The notes under the pieces: generated by a model
Seen by the model: only the letters and a program-made list of their open reading frames with translations
Database searches by the model: none
Told to the model about the DNA's origin: nothing
DNA from: SZUA-359 sp039809125
Lineage (GTDB): Bacteria; Patescibacteriota; Saccharimonadia; Saccharimonadales; Saccharimonadaceae
DNA: 15,516 bases
Direction: 5' to 3'
NCBI GenBank assembly: GCA_039809125.1
Contig: JBDHUM010000022.1
Coordinates: 1-15,516, forward strand
Shown: positions 1 to 6,977 of the stretch, one piece after another
Layout: each line of letters starts with the position of its first letter
How positions within the stretch are numbered: the stretch's first letter is position 1
Program-made: the position numbers and the translations under genes

Positions 1-74
1 AAAACCTTACGGTTAAATCGGCGAATGATATTCTCATTCGCTTCGCGTTCGTCTTTTCTTGTAACTTGTACCAT
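1..74 (-). CDS. rpsU: Small ribosomal subunit protein bS21, N-terminal part (runs off the window)
   Basis: Partial gene; the first 24 codons are inside the window. The minus strand from the ATG at 74-72 reads MVQVTRKDEREANENIIRRF followed by NRKV. The pattern of a short charged lead-in, then E-x-x-x-x-I-I-R-R-F-x-R-K-V, matches the start of ribosomal protein S21, a small basic protein of the 30S subunit that acts near the 3' end of 16S rRNA during initiation. The rest, including the arginine/lysine-rich tail, lies outside. It follows the pilin gene on the same strand but has its own promoter at 85-113. The identification rests on 24 residues only, so it is likely but not certain. Confidence 0.8.
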   Translation of the reverse strand, partial: MVQVTRKDEREANENIIRRFNRKV

Positions 75-84
75 ATCGCTACCT

Positions 85-113
85 ATTGTATCAGATAGCA
101 TAGCCTCTGACAA
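85..113 (-). promoter_or_regulatory. Promoter of rpsU, with extended -10
   Basis: Read on the minus strand: TTGTCA (-35, 108-113), a 17-nt spacer, then TACAAT (-10, 85-90) preceded by TGA, giving the extended form TGnTAnnnT. The ATG of rpsU begins 10 nt after the -10 box, so the transcript should start only about 2-4 nt before the ATG. The AGGTAG just upstream of the ATG would then lie mostly outside the mRNA. Confidence 0.7.
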
Positions 114-142
114 TAGCTAACGACTTAACAACTGAGTAGTCG

Positions 143-631
143 CTAAAGGCAGTCATTAACGGCAAAAGTGACCCTAGGGCTATTAACTTTGCTCTCCGTC
201 CAATAACCTAATACTACCGTCGCTTCTGTGTAGCCATAAGTACCGGCACTATAGCAATAGTAAAAATAGCTTGAATTAGAGGCGCTAGTTCCGGCTGATC
301 GATTAAGCGGATCGACTGGCATTTTACCGTATTCGCTCTCGAGAAAGCTTAGCCAATTTGTACCAGCACTATAATTCCAGCCGCTGTTACCGTTGCCTCC
401 AAACGTGGTGGTTCTTTGCACTCCGCCATGCGCACTGTCGTATAGTAACAAAGCTTTTTTTATCGTTGACATGTCTTGAGCCCGGCGCGAATCGCGGGCT
501 CGTTGCTGGATGCCGTTATAGGCTACGATCGAAATCGCAGCTAGGATGGCAACCACCACGATGACAATCAGCAGTTCGACGATCGTGAAACCATGTTGAG
601 CACGCTGTTTCTTACCCACCCGTAGTTTCAT
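143..631 (-). CDS. Type IV pilin-like / pseudopilin protein with class III signal peptide
   Basis: 162 residues. A short basic leader of 14 residues ends in glycine and is followed by F15-TIVELLIVIVVVAILAAI. This is the classic prepilin N-methylation motif: cleavage after G14, F at mature position 1 and E at mature position 5 (E19). The hydrophobic helix (about 15-38) would hold the subunit in the membrane and then in the filament core. The remainder is a polar globular head rich in Ser, Gly, Tyr and Asn, with a MPVDPLNR segment (104-111) of a kind common in pseudopilins. C126 and C161 could close a C-terminal disulfide loop. Prepilin peptidase and assembly ATPases are not in the window. Whether it is a major pilin, minor pilin or pseudopilin cannot be told. 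No good Shine-Dalgarno precedes the ATG at 631. Confidence 0.85.
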   Translation of the reverse strand: MKLRVGKKQRAQHGFTIVELLIVIVVVAILAAISIVAYNGIQQRARDSRRAQDMSTIKKALLLYDSAHGGVQRTTTFGGNGNSGWNYSAGTNWLSFLESEYGKMPVDPLNRSAGTSASNSSYFYYCYSAGTYGYTEATVVLGYWTESKVNSPRVTFAVNDCL

Positions 632-659
632 ATGCTGCCCATAGTTTCATATTGCTTTT

Positions 660-688
660 AGTGTAACAAAAAAATTACAGCTCTGCAA
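660..688 (-). promoter_or_regulatory. Promoter of the pilin-like gene
   Basis: Minus strand: TTGCAG (-35, 683-688), 17 nt, TACACT (-10, 660-665) preceded by TGT, again an extended -10. It lies wholly in the 65-bp gap between recJ and the pilin gene. An ATG at 650-648 begins 9 nt after the -10 box and opens a 12-codon ORF that overlaps the pilin start. Confidence 0.55.
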
Positions 689-696
689 TTTAACGC

Positions 697-2427
697 TTAG
701 CCTTCAACTATTTCTAAGCGGACTAAACGTCCCTCGACGCTACGGCGCCCTCGCCATTCATTTATAGTTGGCGCGAACCATACCGAGACCATCTGCCCCG
801 GCTCGACAAAGAAATGCTCGGGCGCACTAAACGCCAGCATGTCGATCGTCTTGCCGCTCACATCTCGCAGACTGAGTTTGACATGCTGAGACTCAGCGCC
901 CATCCGACGCACATTGACGACCGTTACGTTTGAGATGTTCAGGATTGGTTCTGGGTTGCCGCTGCCAAATGGCTCCATCTGAGCCAACTCATCGATCAAC
1001 TGTTCATTTACGTCGGCGAAATCAGTGATTTCGACATCAGCCAGTGGAAGCAGCTGCGCTTCCTGGTCTTTGAGTTTGAGCGACGTGTAATATTCATTGA
1101 CACGACGACGAAACGCTTCGATGTTGGCCGTTGGCAGCGTCACGCCAGCTGCGAGCCTGTGACCGCCGCCTTTGGTGATGATATCGTCGCTAGCGCGAAT
1201 CGCATCGGCGGCGCTGAAATCACCGTAGCTCCGTGCACTTCCCTTTGCTTCGTCGCCCATTTCTTGTAGTACAAACGTCGGCTTGTGAAATTTCTCGAGC
1301 AGCTTCGCCGCCACGATACCGACGATGCCGTGATTCCAATCAGCATGACTGACCACTAACACCGGGTCGTCAGCGTACTTCTCAGCTTGGATGACCGCTC
1401 CTTGCATCATCAAGTCCTGGTCAGCCCTGCGTGCGGCGTTCATCGTATCGAGCTGCTCGGCACGCTCAAGCGCTATACGCCCCTCTTGTGCCAGCAACAT
1501 ATCGAGTGCATACTGTGCAGTCTCGAGCCGACCAGAGGCGTTCATACGCGGACCCAAGGCAAACCCTAAACTTCGAGCATTAACTTTCTCGGGATCAACC
1601 CCCGATACTGCCATCAGTGCTTTTAGCCCGGGTCTCCTAGTCTTCTTGAGCACCTCAAGCCCCCAGTAAACATGCAGCCGGTTTTCGTCTTTTAGTGTTA
1701 CAACATCACACACTGTGCCTAGCGCCACCAAGTCAAGGAGCCACTTTTCCTGCCCTACTTCAAGCCCACCAAGCCTGGTTTGCAGAGCTTGAACTAGTTT
1801 AAACGCCACGCCAACACCTGGTAAGTCTAAAAATGGATATAATTTTACTGCTCTATTAGATTTATCAGGTTGTTTAGTTCCTTTTGATGTATCTGATGAA
1901 TCCTTCAGGATAAAATTATCGTACCTATCTGGAAACTCTTGCAAAAGTCGCTTCGGATTGATCACGGCTACGGCAGGTGGCTGCTTGGCGGCCACATTAT
2001 GGTGATCGGTTACAATTACGTCAACGCCAAGCTCCCGAGCCCGCATAATCGGCTCGTGGCTTAGGCTACCGCAGTCGACTGTAATGATCAGGTCGCAGCC
2101 ATCATTAGCAATTTTTTCAACCGCTCCCATGGTCATGCCATAGCCTTCAACAAACCGATTCGGTACAAATGTCCGCACATTTTTGAAACCAAAGCTCTCA
2201 AATGCATCAAGTAGTAGTGTTGTCGCTGTCAAACCATCGATATCGTAATCACCATAGATACTAATATGCTGTTGCTTACTCAATGCTAGTTCTATTCGAT
2301 CAACCGCTGCCGCCATGTCTGGTAAAAGAAAAGGATCGTGTCGTTTCGAGTAATCAGGATTTAAAAAAGCTTGCCGCTTTTCGCCGACAAGCCCACGTAC
2401 GCGTAAAATTTTATCAAAAATATCCAT
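697..2427 (-). CDS. recJ: Single-stranded-DNA-specific 5'-3' exonuclease RecJ
   Basis: DHH-family nuclease that resects 5' ends in recombination and repair, with Mn/Mg ions. Numbering from the TTG at 2430: DYDIDG at 61-66 (motif I), VDCGS at 118-122, TDHH at 141-144 (motif III), LGTVCDVV at 237-244, MNASGR at 296-301, and GGGHRLAAG at 421-429 (DHHA1 domain); the C-terminal third carries EPFGSGNPEP at 486-495 and an OB-like region. All metal-binding aspartates and histidines of the core are present, so it should be active. The length of about 576 residues equals that of E. coli RecJ. I prefer the ATG at 2427-2425; a TTG at 2430 would add one residue. There is no clear Shine-Dalgarno, and the stop of the upstream winged-helix gene lies about 10 nt away, which suggests translational coupling. 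Residues about 171-198 are extra relative to my memory of the family and coincide with an AT-rich palindrome. Confidence 0.96.
   Translation of the reverse strand: MDIFDKILRVRGLVGEKRQAFLNPDYSKRHDPFLLPDMAAAVDRIELALSKQQHISIYGDYDIDGLTATTLLLDAFESFGFKNVRTFVPNRFVEGYGMTMGAVEKIANDGCDLIITVDCGSLSHEPIMRARELGVDVIVTDHHNVAAKQPPAVAVINPKRLLQEFPDRYDNFILKDSSDTSKGTKQPDKSNRAVKLYPFLDLPGVGVAFKLVQALQTRLGGLEVGQEKWLLDLVALGTVCDVVTLKDENRLHVYWGLEVLKKTRRPGLKALMAVSGVDPEKVNARSLGFALGPRMNASGRLETAQYALDMLLAQEGRIALERAEQLDTMNAARRADQDLMMQGAVIQAEKYADDPVLVVSHADWNHGIVGIVAAKLLEKFHKPTFVLQEMGDEAKGSARSYGDFSAADAIRASDDIITKGGGHRLAAGVTLPTANIEAFRRRVNEYYTSLKLKDQEAQLLPLADVEITDFADVNEQLIDELAQMEPFGSGNPEPILNISNVTVVNVRRMGAESQHVKLSLRDVSGKTIDMLAFSAPEHFFVEPGQMVSVWFAPTINEWRGRRSVEGRLVRLEIVEG
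1836..1920. repeat. AT-rich nested palindromic insert inside recJ
   Basis: An 85-bp stretch with 24 G/C bases (28%); the recJ DNA at 1741-1800 has 30 of 60. Outer arms: TAATTTTACTG (1840-1850) against CAG-GA-TAAAATTA (1906-1918), with a 2-nt bulge. Inner arms: GATTTATCAG (1859-1868) against CTGATGAATC (1893-1902), ten pairs with one G-T. The loop is 1869-1892. It is open in the recJ frame and encodes about 28 hydrophilic residues including SKGTKQPDKSN, between the DHH motif and the GVGVAFK segment, where bacterial RecJ usually has only a short link. No second copy was seen in the window. Confidence 0.7.
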
Positions 2428-2436
2428 CAAGCCGCA

Positions 2437-2745
2437 CTACGCAGGCTGAACATCACCCGATCGCTTGGTTCGTGATGCTTGGTGTTGCTGCGATTTAATA
2501 ACGATGCTCTGCAGTTCTTTAAAGATAGGAAACTGTTTATTTGTAGCATAAATTTTAGTATTGCCCTGTTTTTCACTCACCAAAAATCCCACTTTTTCAA
2601 GTCGCTTCAGCTCGCGCTGAATATTACCCGGATCTTCTTTGATTAGCTTGGCGAGTCCACGAACATGAGTATGGAAATCGGGGTACTTAGCGTACACCAC
2701 CACTATCTTACGCCGTACTCGGGATGTAATAAAAACGTCTAGCAT
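2437..2745 (-). CDS. Small winged helix-turn-helix protein, putative transcriptional regulator
   Basis: 102 residues. The segment from residue 1 to about 75 has the layout of an ArsR/MarR-like winged helix: an N-terminal helix (SRVRRKIVVVYAKYP), a helix-turn-helix (VRGLAKLIKEDPGNIQRELKRLEKVGFL, about 28-55), then a wing (VSEKQGNTKIYATNK). The continuation FPIFKELQSIVIK is seen in the winged-helix domains that often precede nucleotidyltransferase domains in archaea and CPR bacteria; here no such domain follows. The tail (84-102) is polar and probably disordered. AAGGGG ends 3 nt before the ATG, a strong ribosome binding site. It is the first gene of a two-gene unit with recJ (gap about 10 nt). 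Target and ligand are unknown; no cysteine metal site is visible. Confidence 0.75.
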   Translation of the reverse strand: MLDVFITSRVRRKIVVVYAKYPDFHTHVRGLAKLIKEDPGNIQRELKRLEKVGFLVSEKQGNTKIYATNKQFPIFKELQSIVIKSQQHQASRTKRSGDVQPA

Positions 2746-2794
2746 TTCCCCTTCTCATTCATATCTATTACCACTTATCAGGCTGTTGCTTTTT

Positions 2795-2823
2795 ATTCTA
2801 CACTTTTTTTCAAAACCGCACAA
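2795..2823 (-). promoter_or_regulatory. Candidate promoter of the winged-helix/recJ operon
   Basis: Minus strand: TTGTGC (2818-2823), 17 nt, TAGAAT (2795-2800). The -10 is good and the -35 matches the consensus only in TTG. It lies in the 82-bp gap between the phosphoribosyltransferase stop and the winged-helix start, leaving a leader of about 40 nt with a clear Shine-Dalgarno. Confidence 0.45.
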
Positions 2824-2827
2824 TAAC

Positions 2828-3484
2828 CTACTGCCAATTTAAAACAATTTGACTAATTTTCTTGATAATCGCCTCGTGGGAGGGCAGATTATTACCTGCG
2901 TAATAGTGATCAGTTGAGATAAAGTTTGATCGCACGTCCAAGATATGAAGCTCGTCCGCTTGCAGGTGCATCTTATCGACCACGTCAACAGAAACTATTG
3001 GCGCGGCAATTACGATTAGTTGCACTGAAATCGGCTTTAGAAAAGCCAGCGCAACATCGAGCATACTGCCACTTGATATTGCATCGGCAGTTAGGATCAC
3101 TACTCTATTGCGCAGTAAATCACTGCTAATCGTACCGCCGTCAATCAATAATCGATTAATTCTCTGGTAACTTTCACGCTTCTTATCCTCTAGATAGCCG
3201 TGAAACTCGCTAGTATATTCATCAATCTCACCACTCGAAAAATTACTGTTGTACGAAAAGTTGCCGGTCTGCGATACCGAACCAAAGCTCAAACCTTCAC
3301 CAGGTACCGGAATCTCCTCACTTACCAGTAGCGTCAATACCGAATGAAGCATACCCGCAATCTGCTCACCAACAATTACACCGCCATCATTGAGTGCCAC
3401 CACTGCACAGTTCTCATAACGATACTCTGGTTCAAGTCGCTGTGCAAGCAGCTGACCAGCCTGCTCCCTTGATTCAAAATACAT
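2828..3484 (-). CDS. Phosphoribosyltransferase-like protein (COG1926 type), altered PRPP loop
   Basis: 218 residues. The start, FESREQAGQLLAQRL, then VVALNDGGVIVGEQIAGML (about 28-46), LLVSEEIPVPGEGLSFGSVSQTG, and a helix beginning EDKKRESYQRI follow the order of the predicted phosphoribosyltransferases of COG1926. In that family the PRPP loop normally reads V-D-D-G-I-A-T-G-A-T; here the equivalent segment is ILTADAISSGS, so one of the paired aspartates and the threonine positions are changed, and the usual P-R-G-G of the first loop is N-D-G-G. It may still bind a phosphorylated ligand, but normal catalysis is doubtful. The substrate is unknown. The ATG at 3484 stands 6 nt after its -10 box, pointing to a leaderless mRNA. 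It is divergent from priA. Confidence 0.7.
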   Translation of the reverse strand: MYFESREQAGQLLAQRLEPEYRYENCAVVALNDGGVIVGEQIAGMLHSVLTLLVSEEIPVPGEGLSFGSVSQTGNFSYNSNFSSGEIDEYTSEFHGYLEDKKRESYQRINRLLIDGGTISSDLLRNRVVILTADAISSGSMLDVALAFLKPISVQLIVIAAPIVSVDVVDKMHLQADELHILDVRSNFISTDHYYAGNNLPSHEAIIKKISQIVLNWQ

Positions 3485-3490
3485 ATGCTT

Positions 3491-3507
3491 ATTGTAGCAG
3501 TTATAAT
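3491..3507. promoter_or_regulatory. Compact divergent promoter pair for the phosphoribosyltransferase and priA
   Basis: Only 30 bp separate the ATG at 3484 (minus) from the ATG at 3515 (plus). The minus -10 is TGCTACAAT (3491-3499), an extended form, ending 6 nt before the ATG. The plus -10 is TATAAT (3502-3507), ending 7 nt before the ATG at 3515. Neither has a convincing -35, and the space leaves no room for a Shine-Dalgarno in either mRNA. Each -35 region would fall in the other gene. Confidence 0.6.
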
Positions 3508-3514
3508 GAACTCT

Positions 3515-5458
3515 ATGCAGTATATTGAGGTTGCGCCGTTAAAGATTGTCCGTCATGGGCAAGATAGTTTTACGTACTTATCTAATGAGACTTTATCTAT
3601 CGGTCAATTAGTAAAAGTTCCAACGGGACGGTTTTACCAAGTGGGTCTAGTTATTCGCGCAATCAAGAAACCGGCTTACAACGTAAAACCCGTCCAAGAA
3701 GTTCTACCATATACGCCCCTTCCAACTCCACTTGTTCGAACTGCCGTATGGATGGCTGATTACTACCACACACCTCTTGCAACCGTATTGCAAAGCATCC
3801 TACCTACCGGTCTTACGACAAAGCGCCGACCGCGCGAAAACAACAAACCTCTAGAAGTTCTTCCGGAAGAACGAACAAATTTTGTGTTCAATAAATCTCA
3901 GGTCACCGCCATACAAACGATCTCGAATATCGATCATGGTACGCTGCTACTCCATGGGATTACCGGATCAGGTAAAACAGCCGTTTACATTGAGGCAAGC
4001 AAACAAGCGTTGGCTGCAAATACTTCAGTTATTGCTTTAGTGCCAGAAATTGCCCTGACATCACAGCTAGTGAATGACCTTTCGGCTCATTTTGGTGATC
4101 GTATCGTTCTCACCCATTCAAAACAAACTGAAGCAGAACGACACCTTGTATGGCAGAGTGTCCTCGCGTCATCCGAGCCGCATGTAATCATCGGCCCGCG
4201 CTCAAGCTTATTCATGCCACTTCGTAAAATCGGTCTGATCGTAATCGATGAGTGCCACGAACCGAGCTATAAACAAGATCACTCACCCCGCTACTCGGCA
4301 CTGCGAGTAGCCAGCGTTCTCGCTGCTGAACACACAGCGAAAGTTATTTTCGGTAGTGCCACCCCTTCCGTGACAGATTACTACCTTGCCTTAAAGACAA
4401 AACGACACATTGTGGAACTTCCCATTGCAGCACGTACTGATACTATCAAGCCAGCTATTAAAATTGTCGATATGACAAAGCGTCAAAACTTCACTAACCA
4501 TCGGTTTTTTTCTGACGCCCTGCTTACTCGAATTAAAAATCAACAGCCCGGCGAGCAAACACTCATTTTTCATAATCGTAGAGGCAGTGCGTCGATTACA
4601 CTTTGCGATAACTGTAGCTGGCAAGCTGGCTGTAGCCGTTGTTTCATACCGCTCACTTTACATGCTGATCGCCACCTTCTTCTCTGTCATATTTGTGGTA
4701 CGTCTGCCAAAGTACCGACCACCTGCCCACAATGTGGTAGTACTAACATATTTCACAAAGGTATTGGCACAAAGTTAATTGAGTCTGAAATCAAACGACT
4801 ATTTCCGCATCTTACCGTAGGTCGCTTCGACGGGGACAGTAAGCACACCGAGACCCTTGAAAAGCGTTATCGAGACGTCCATAATGGTTCGATCGACATT
4901 ATTGTTGGCACCCAAATACTCGCTAAAGGATTAAATCTACCCCACCTACGCACCGTCGGGATCATCCAAGCTGACGCAGGTTTGTCATTGCCCGATTTTG
5001 CAGCCGCCGAGCGTACTTTCCAGCTGCTCAGCCAAGTCATTGGACGTGTTGGCCGATCGCACCACCCAACAGTCGTGGTCGTTCAGTCTTATCAGCCTAC
5101 GCACCCGATTGTTACCGACGGTATCAGTCAAAATTATACTGATTTCTATGCACGAACTCTCGAGCAGCGAAAGCGCAGCAACTTTCCACCCTTTTGCTAT
5201 CTCTTGAAGCTTAGTTGTATCTATAAAACTGAAACCACTGCCATTCAAAACGCTCAAAAGTTGGCTCGTTTACTAAAGCAAGAATGTCCAGATATCGAGG
5301 TGCTCGGCCCGACACCAGCATTTTACGAACGCCAGGCTAATACGTATCGCTGGCAACTCATTCTCAAGTCGCCCAAGCGTCAACGGCTTCTCGAGGTGCT
5401 CGATTATCTTCCCCCTCAACATTGGCAGTACGACATCGATCCCCACAGCTTGCTCTAG
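3515..5458 (+). CDS. priA: Primosomal protein N' / replication restart helicase PriA
   Basis: 647 residues from the ATG at 3515. This 3'-5' superfamily 2 helicase recognises stalled forks and reloads the replisome. Motifs: Walker A GSGKT (151-155), DECH (245-248; DEEH or DEAH in most homologues), GSATPS, four C-x2-C pairs between CDNC (364-367) and CPQC (404-407) that bind two zinc ions, VGTQILAKGLNLP, DFAAAERTFQLLSQ, and QVIGRVGR (507-514; usually QVAGRAGR). The N-terminal region MQYIEVAPLK starts as PriA 3'-DNA-binding domains do. Earlier in-frame ATGs exist at 3485 and 3506, but both lie upstream of the expected transcript start, so 3515 is preferred. It is about 85 residues shorter than E. 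coli PriA, as in many small bacterial genomes. recJ lies in the same neighbourhood. Confidence 0.97.
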   Translation: MQYIEVAPLKIVRHGQDSFTYLSNETLSIGQLVKVPTGRFYQVGLVIRAIKKPAYNVKPVQEVLPYTPLPTPLVRTAVWMADYYHTPLATVLQSILPTGLTTKRRPRENNKPLEVLPEERTNFVFNKSQVTAIQTISNIDHGTLLLHGITGSGKTAVYIEASKQALAANTSVIALVPEIALTSQLVNDLSAHFGDRIVLTHSKQTEAERHLVWQSVLASSEPHVIIGPRSSLFMPLRKIGLIVIDECHEPSYKQDHSPRYSALRVASVLAAEHTAKVIFGSATPSVTDYYLALKTKRHIVELPIAARTDTIKPAIKIVDMTKRQNFTNHRFFSDALLTRIKNQQPGEQTLIFHNRRGSASITLCDNCSWQAGCSRCFIPLTLHADRHLLLCHICGTSAKVPTTCPQCGSTNIFHKGIGTKLIESEIKRLFPHLTVGRFDGDSKHTETLEKRYRDVHNGSIDIIVGTQILAKGLNLPHLRTVGIIQADAGLSLPDFAAAERTFQLLSQVIGRVGRSHHPTVVVVQSYQPTHPIVTDGISQNYTDFYARTLEQRKRSNFPPFCYLLKLSCIYKTETTAIQNAQKLARLLKQECPDIEVLGPTPAFYERQANTYRWQLILKSPKRQRLLEVLDYLPPQHWQYDIDPHSLL

Positions 5459-5472
5459 CCGAATTTCTAATC

Positions 5473-5481
5473 TGATATAAT
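5473..5481 (+). promoter_or_regulatory. Extended -10 promoter of def-fmt
   Basis: TGATATAAT: a perfect TATAAT (5476-5481) with TG one base upstream. There is no convincing -35 at the usual distance. The def ATG at 5489 follows the -10 by exactly 7 nt, as in priA, so transcription should begin at or beside the A of ATG. The AGAGG at 5482-5486 is then outside the mRNA and is also too close to the ATG to act as a normal ribosome binding site. Confidence 0.65.
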
Positions 5482-5488
5482 AGAGGTG

Positions 5489-6076
5489 ATGAAAAAAGAA
5501 GCGATAATCACGCTACCAAATCCTCACCTGAGACAGAAGTCATCCCGTGTACACGTCGTCTCAAAAGATGTTAAAAAATTGGTAGATGATATGACCAGTG
5601 CCAGCATCAACTGGGAAGATTCACGTCCGCATGAGATTAGCGCAGCGCTCGCCGCCGTTCAGGTAGACCGCCTTGAACGAATTATCATCGTTCGCAGCGA
5701 CTTTGAGCACAAAGAGAACCGCGAGTTTACCGCCTTAATCAATCCCGAAATCGTGAAATTTGAGGGCCAACAAGTTGCCGATTACGAAGGCTGCCTTAGC
5801 GTGAATGGTTTTTACGGTATGGTACCGCGCTACACCAAGATTCGCGTCAAAGCCCTCGACATTGATGGCAATCAAGTCCGCTTTAAAGCTGAAGGTTTTC
5901 TAGCGAGAGTTATTCAGCATGAGGTCGACCACACTAACGGTCTGCTTTTTGTTGATCACCTCCGCGGCAAAACTGATGCTTTTTACCGACTCGACGAAAA
6001 AGGTGAGCTTCGACCACTCGACTACACAGCTCATGTAAAAAACAACCCCGAGCTTTGGGATGACGAAGAAGAGTAA
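5489..6076 (+). CDS. def: Peptide deformylase
   Basis: 195 residues from the ATG at 5489 (a GTG at 5486 would add one). It removes the formyl group from the N-terminal methionine of new proteins, using a ferrous or similar metal ion. EGCLS at 100-104 gives metal ligand C102; QHEVDH at 143-148 gives H144 and H148 with the catalytic E145. Motif I, normally G-x-G-x-A-A-x-Q, reads SAALAAVQ (51-58): Q58 is kept but both glycines are replaced. The C-terminal helix is long and very acidic at the end (DDEEE). The 3' end overlaps the fmt ORF, the common def-fmt arrangement. The catalytic set is complete, so activity is expected; the altered motif I may change the pocket around the formyl group. Confidence 0.95.
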   Translation: MKKEAIITLPNPHLRQKSSRVHVVSKDVKKLVDDMTSASINWEDSRPHEISAALAAVQVDRLERIIIVRSDFEHKENREFTALINPEIVKFEGQQVADYEGCLSVNGFYGMVPRYTKIRVKALDIDGNQVRFKAEGFLARVIQHEVDHTNGLLFVDHLRGKTDAFYRLDEKGELRPLDYTAHVKNNPELWDDEEE

Positions 6077-6977
6077 CGACAGTCACATGGCTGTATTTTT
6101 TGGTAGCGGACCTGTCGCAGCCAAATGCCTCGATCTTTTACTCCAGCATACAAAAATAGAGGCAGTCATTACCAAACCTCGTCCAGCACAACACAAGGGT
6201 GATACACCTGTACTCGATGTCGCAGCTCGACATCACCTCCCAATCTTTACTGCTACTTCAAAAATTGAAGTTGATTCAGTGCTTGCTAATCATTCATTTA
6301 TGAGCAGTTACGCTGTCCTGATTGATTTTGGAATTATCATCAGCCAAAAAGCTATCAATAGCTTTCCATATGGTATTATCAATAGCCATTTTTCACTCTT
6401 ACCCCACCTGCGAGGCGCCGATCCGATCACGTTTGCTATCCTCGAAGGTGCTCAAAAAACCGGTGTTAGCTTAATGCTCGTTGACAGCGGTATGGACACC
6501 GGCAAATTGCTTACTTCGCGAACCATCCACCTTACGCAGCGCGAAACAACACCTGAACTTACCAATAGACTGATTGATCTGAGCGATCAACTCATCCAAC
6601 AGTTCATTCCGCTCTATCTTAACGGCGAACTAACACCTCGACGTCAACCCCACCAGAGCCGAGCCACCTACTCGCGAAAGCTCACCAAAAATGACGGTAC
6701 CATCGACTGGAACGATTCAGCCGAAGCAATCGAGCGTAAAATTCGTGCATTTATAGAATGGCCTCAGTCGCGAACAAAGCTTGGTCAAGTCGAGGTTATT
6801 ATCACGGAAGCTGATGTCATCGAACAATCAGGCGATCCAGGTACACATACGGCATCAGCAAGTCAACTCATCATCTATGCCAGTAGCAATGCTCTCTCGA
6901 TCAAACGCCTCAAACCCGCCGGCAAAAAAGAAATGCCCATTCAGGCATTTCTAGCTGGTTACAAAAGTAAGATTTAA
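6060..6977 (+). CDS. fmt: Methionyl-tRNA formyltransferase
   Basis: Transfers a formyl group from 10-formyl-tetrahydrofolate to Met-tRNA of initiation. From the ATG at 6087 it has 296 residues. FFGSGPVAAKCLDLL (4-18) is the first strand and helix. KPRPAQHKGDTPVLDVA (30-46) corresponds to the folate-binding loop. INSHFSLLPHLRGADPI (98-114) carries the catalytic N99 and H101, and D137 lies in SGMDTGK. The C-terminal OB domain (about 200-296) is present. The ORF can start at 6060, overlapping def by 17 nt, or at 6087; the family usually begins just before the first strand, so either is possible and 6087 fits the alignment slightly better. Neither has a strong Shine-Dalgarno, so coupling to def is likely. 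Its stop shares the bases TTAA with the stop of the convergent gene. Confidence 0.95.
   Translation: MTKKSNDSHMAVFFGSGPVAAKCLDLLLQHTKIEAVITKPRPAQHKGDTPVLDVAARHHLPIFTATSKIEVDSVLANHSFMSSYAVLIDFGIIISQKAINSFPYGIINSHFSLLPHLRGADPITFAILEGAQKTGVSLMLVDSGMDTGKLLTSRTIHLTQRETTPELTNRLIDLSDQLIQQFIPLYLNGELTPRRQPHQSRATYSRKLTKNDGTIDWNDSAEAIERKIRAFIEWPQSRTKLGQVEVIITEADVIEQSGDPGTHTASASQLIIYASSNALSIKRLKPAGKKEMPIQAFLAGYKSKI

Noticed and set aside
121..142. Terminator between the pilin gene and rpsU (CGACT...AGTCG)
   Set aside because: Only five pairs with a 12-nt loop and no T-tract; not enough to support.
3485..3514. Longer priA N-terminus from the ATG at 3485
   Set aside because: It overlaps the -10 box at 3502-3507, and homologues begin close to MQYIEV.
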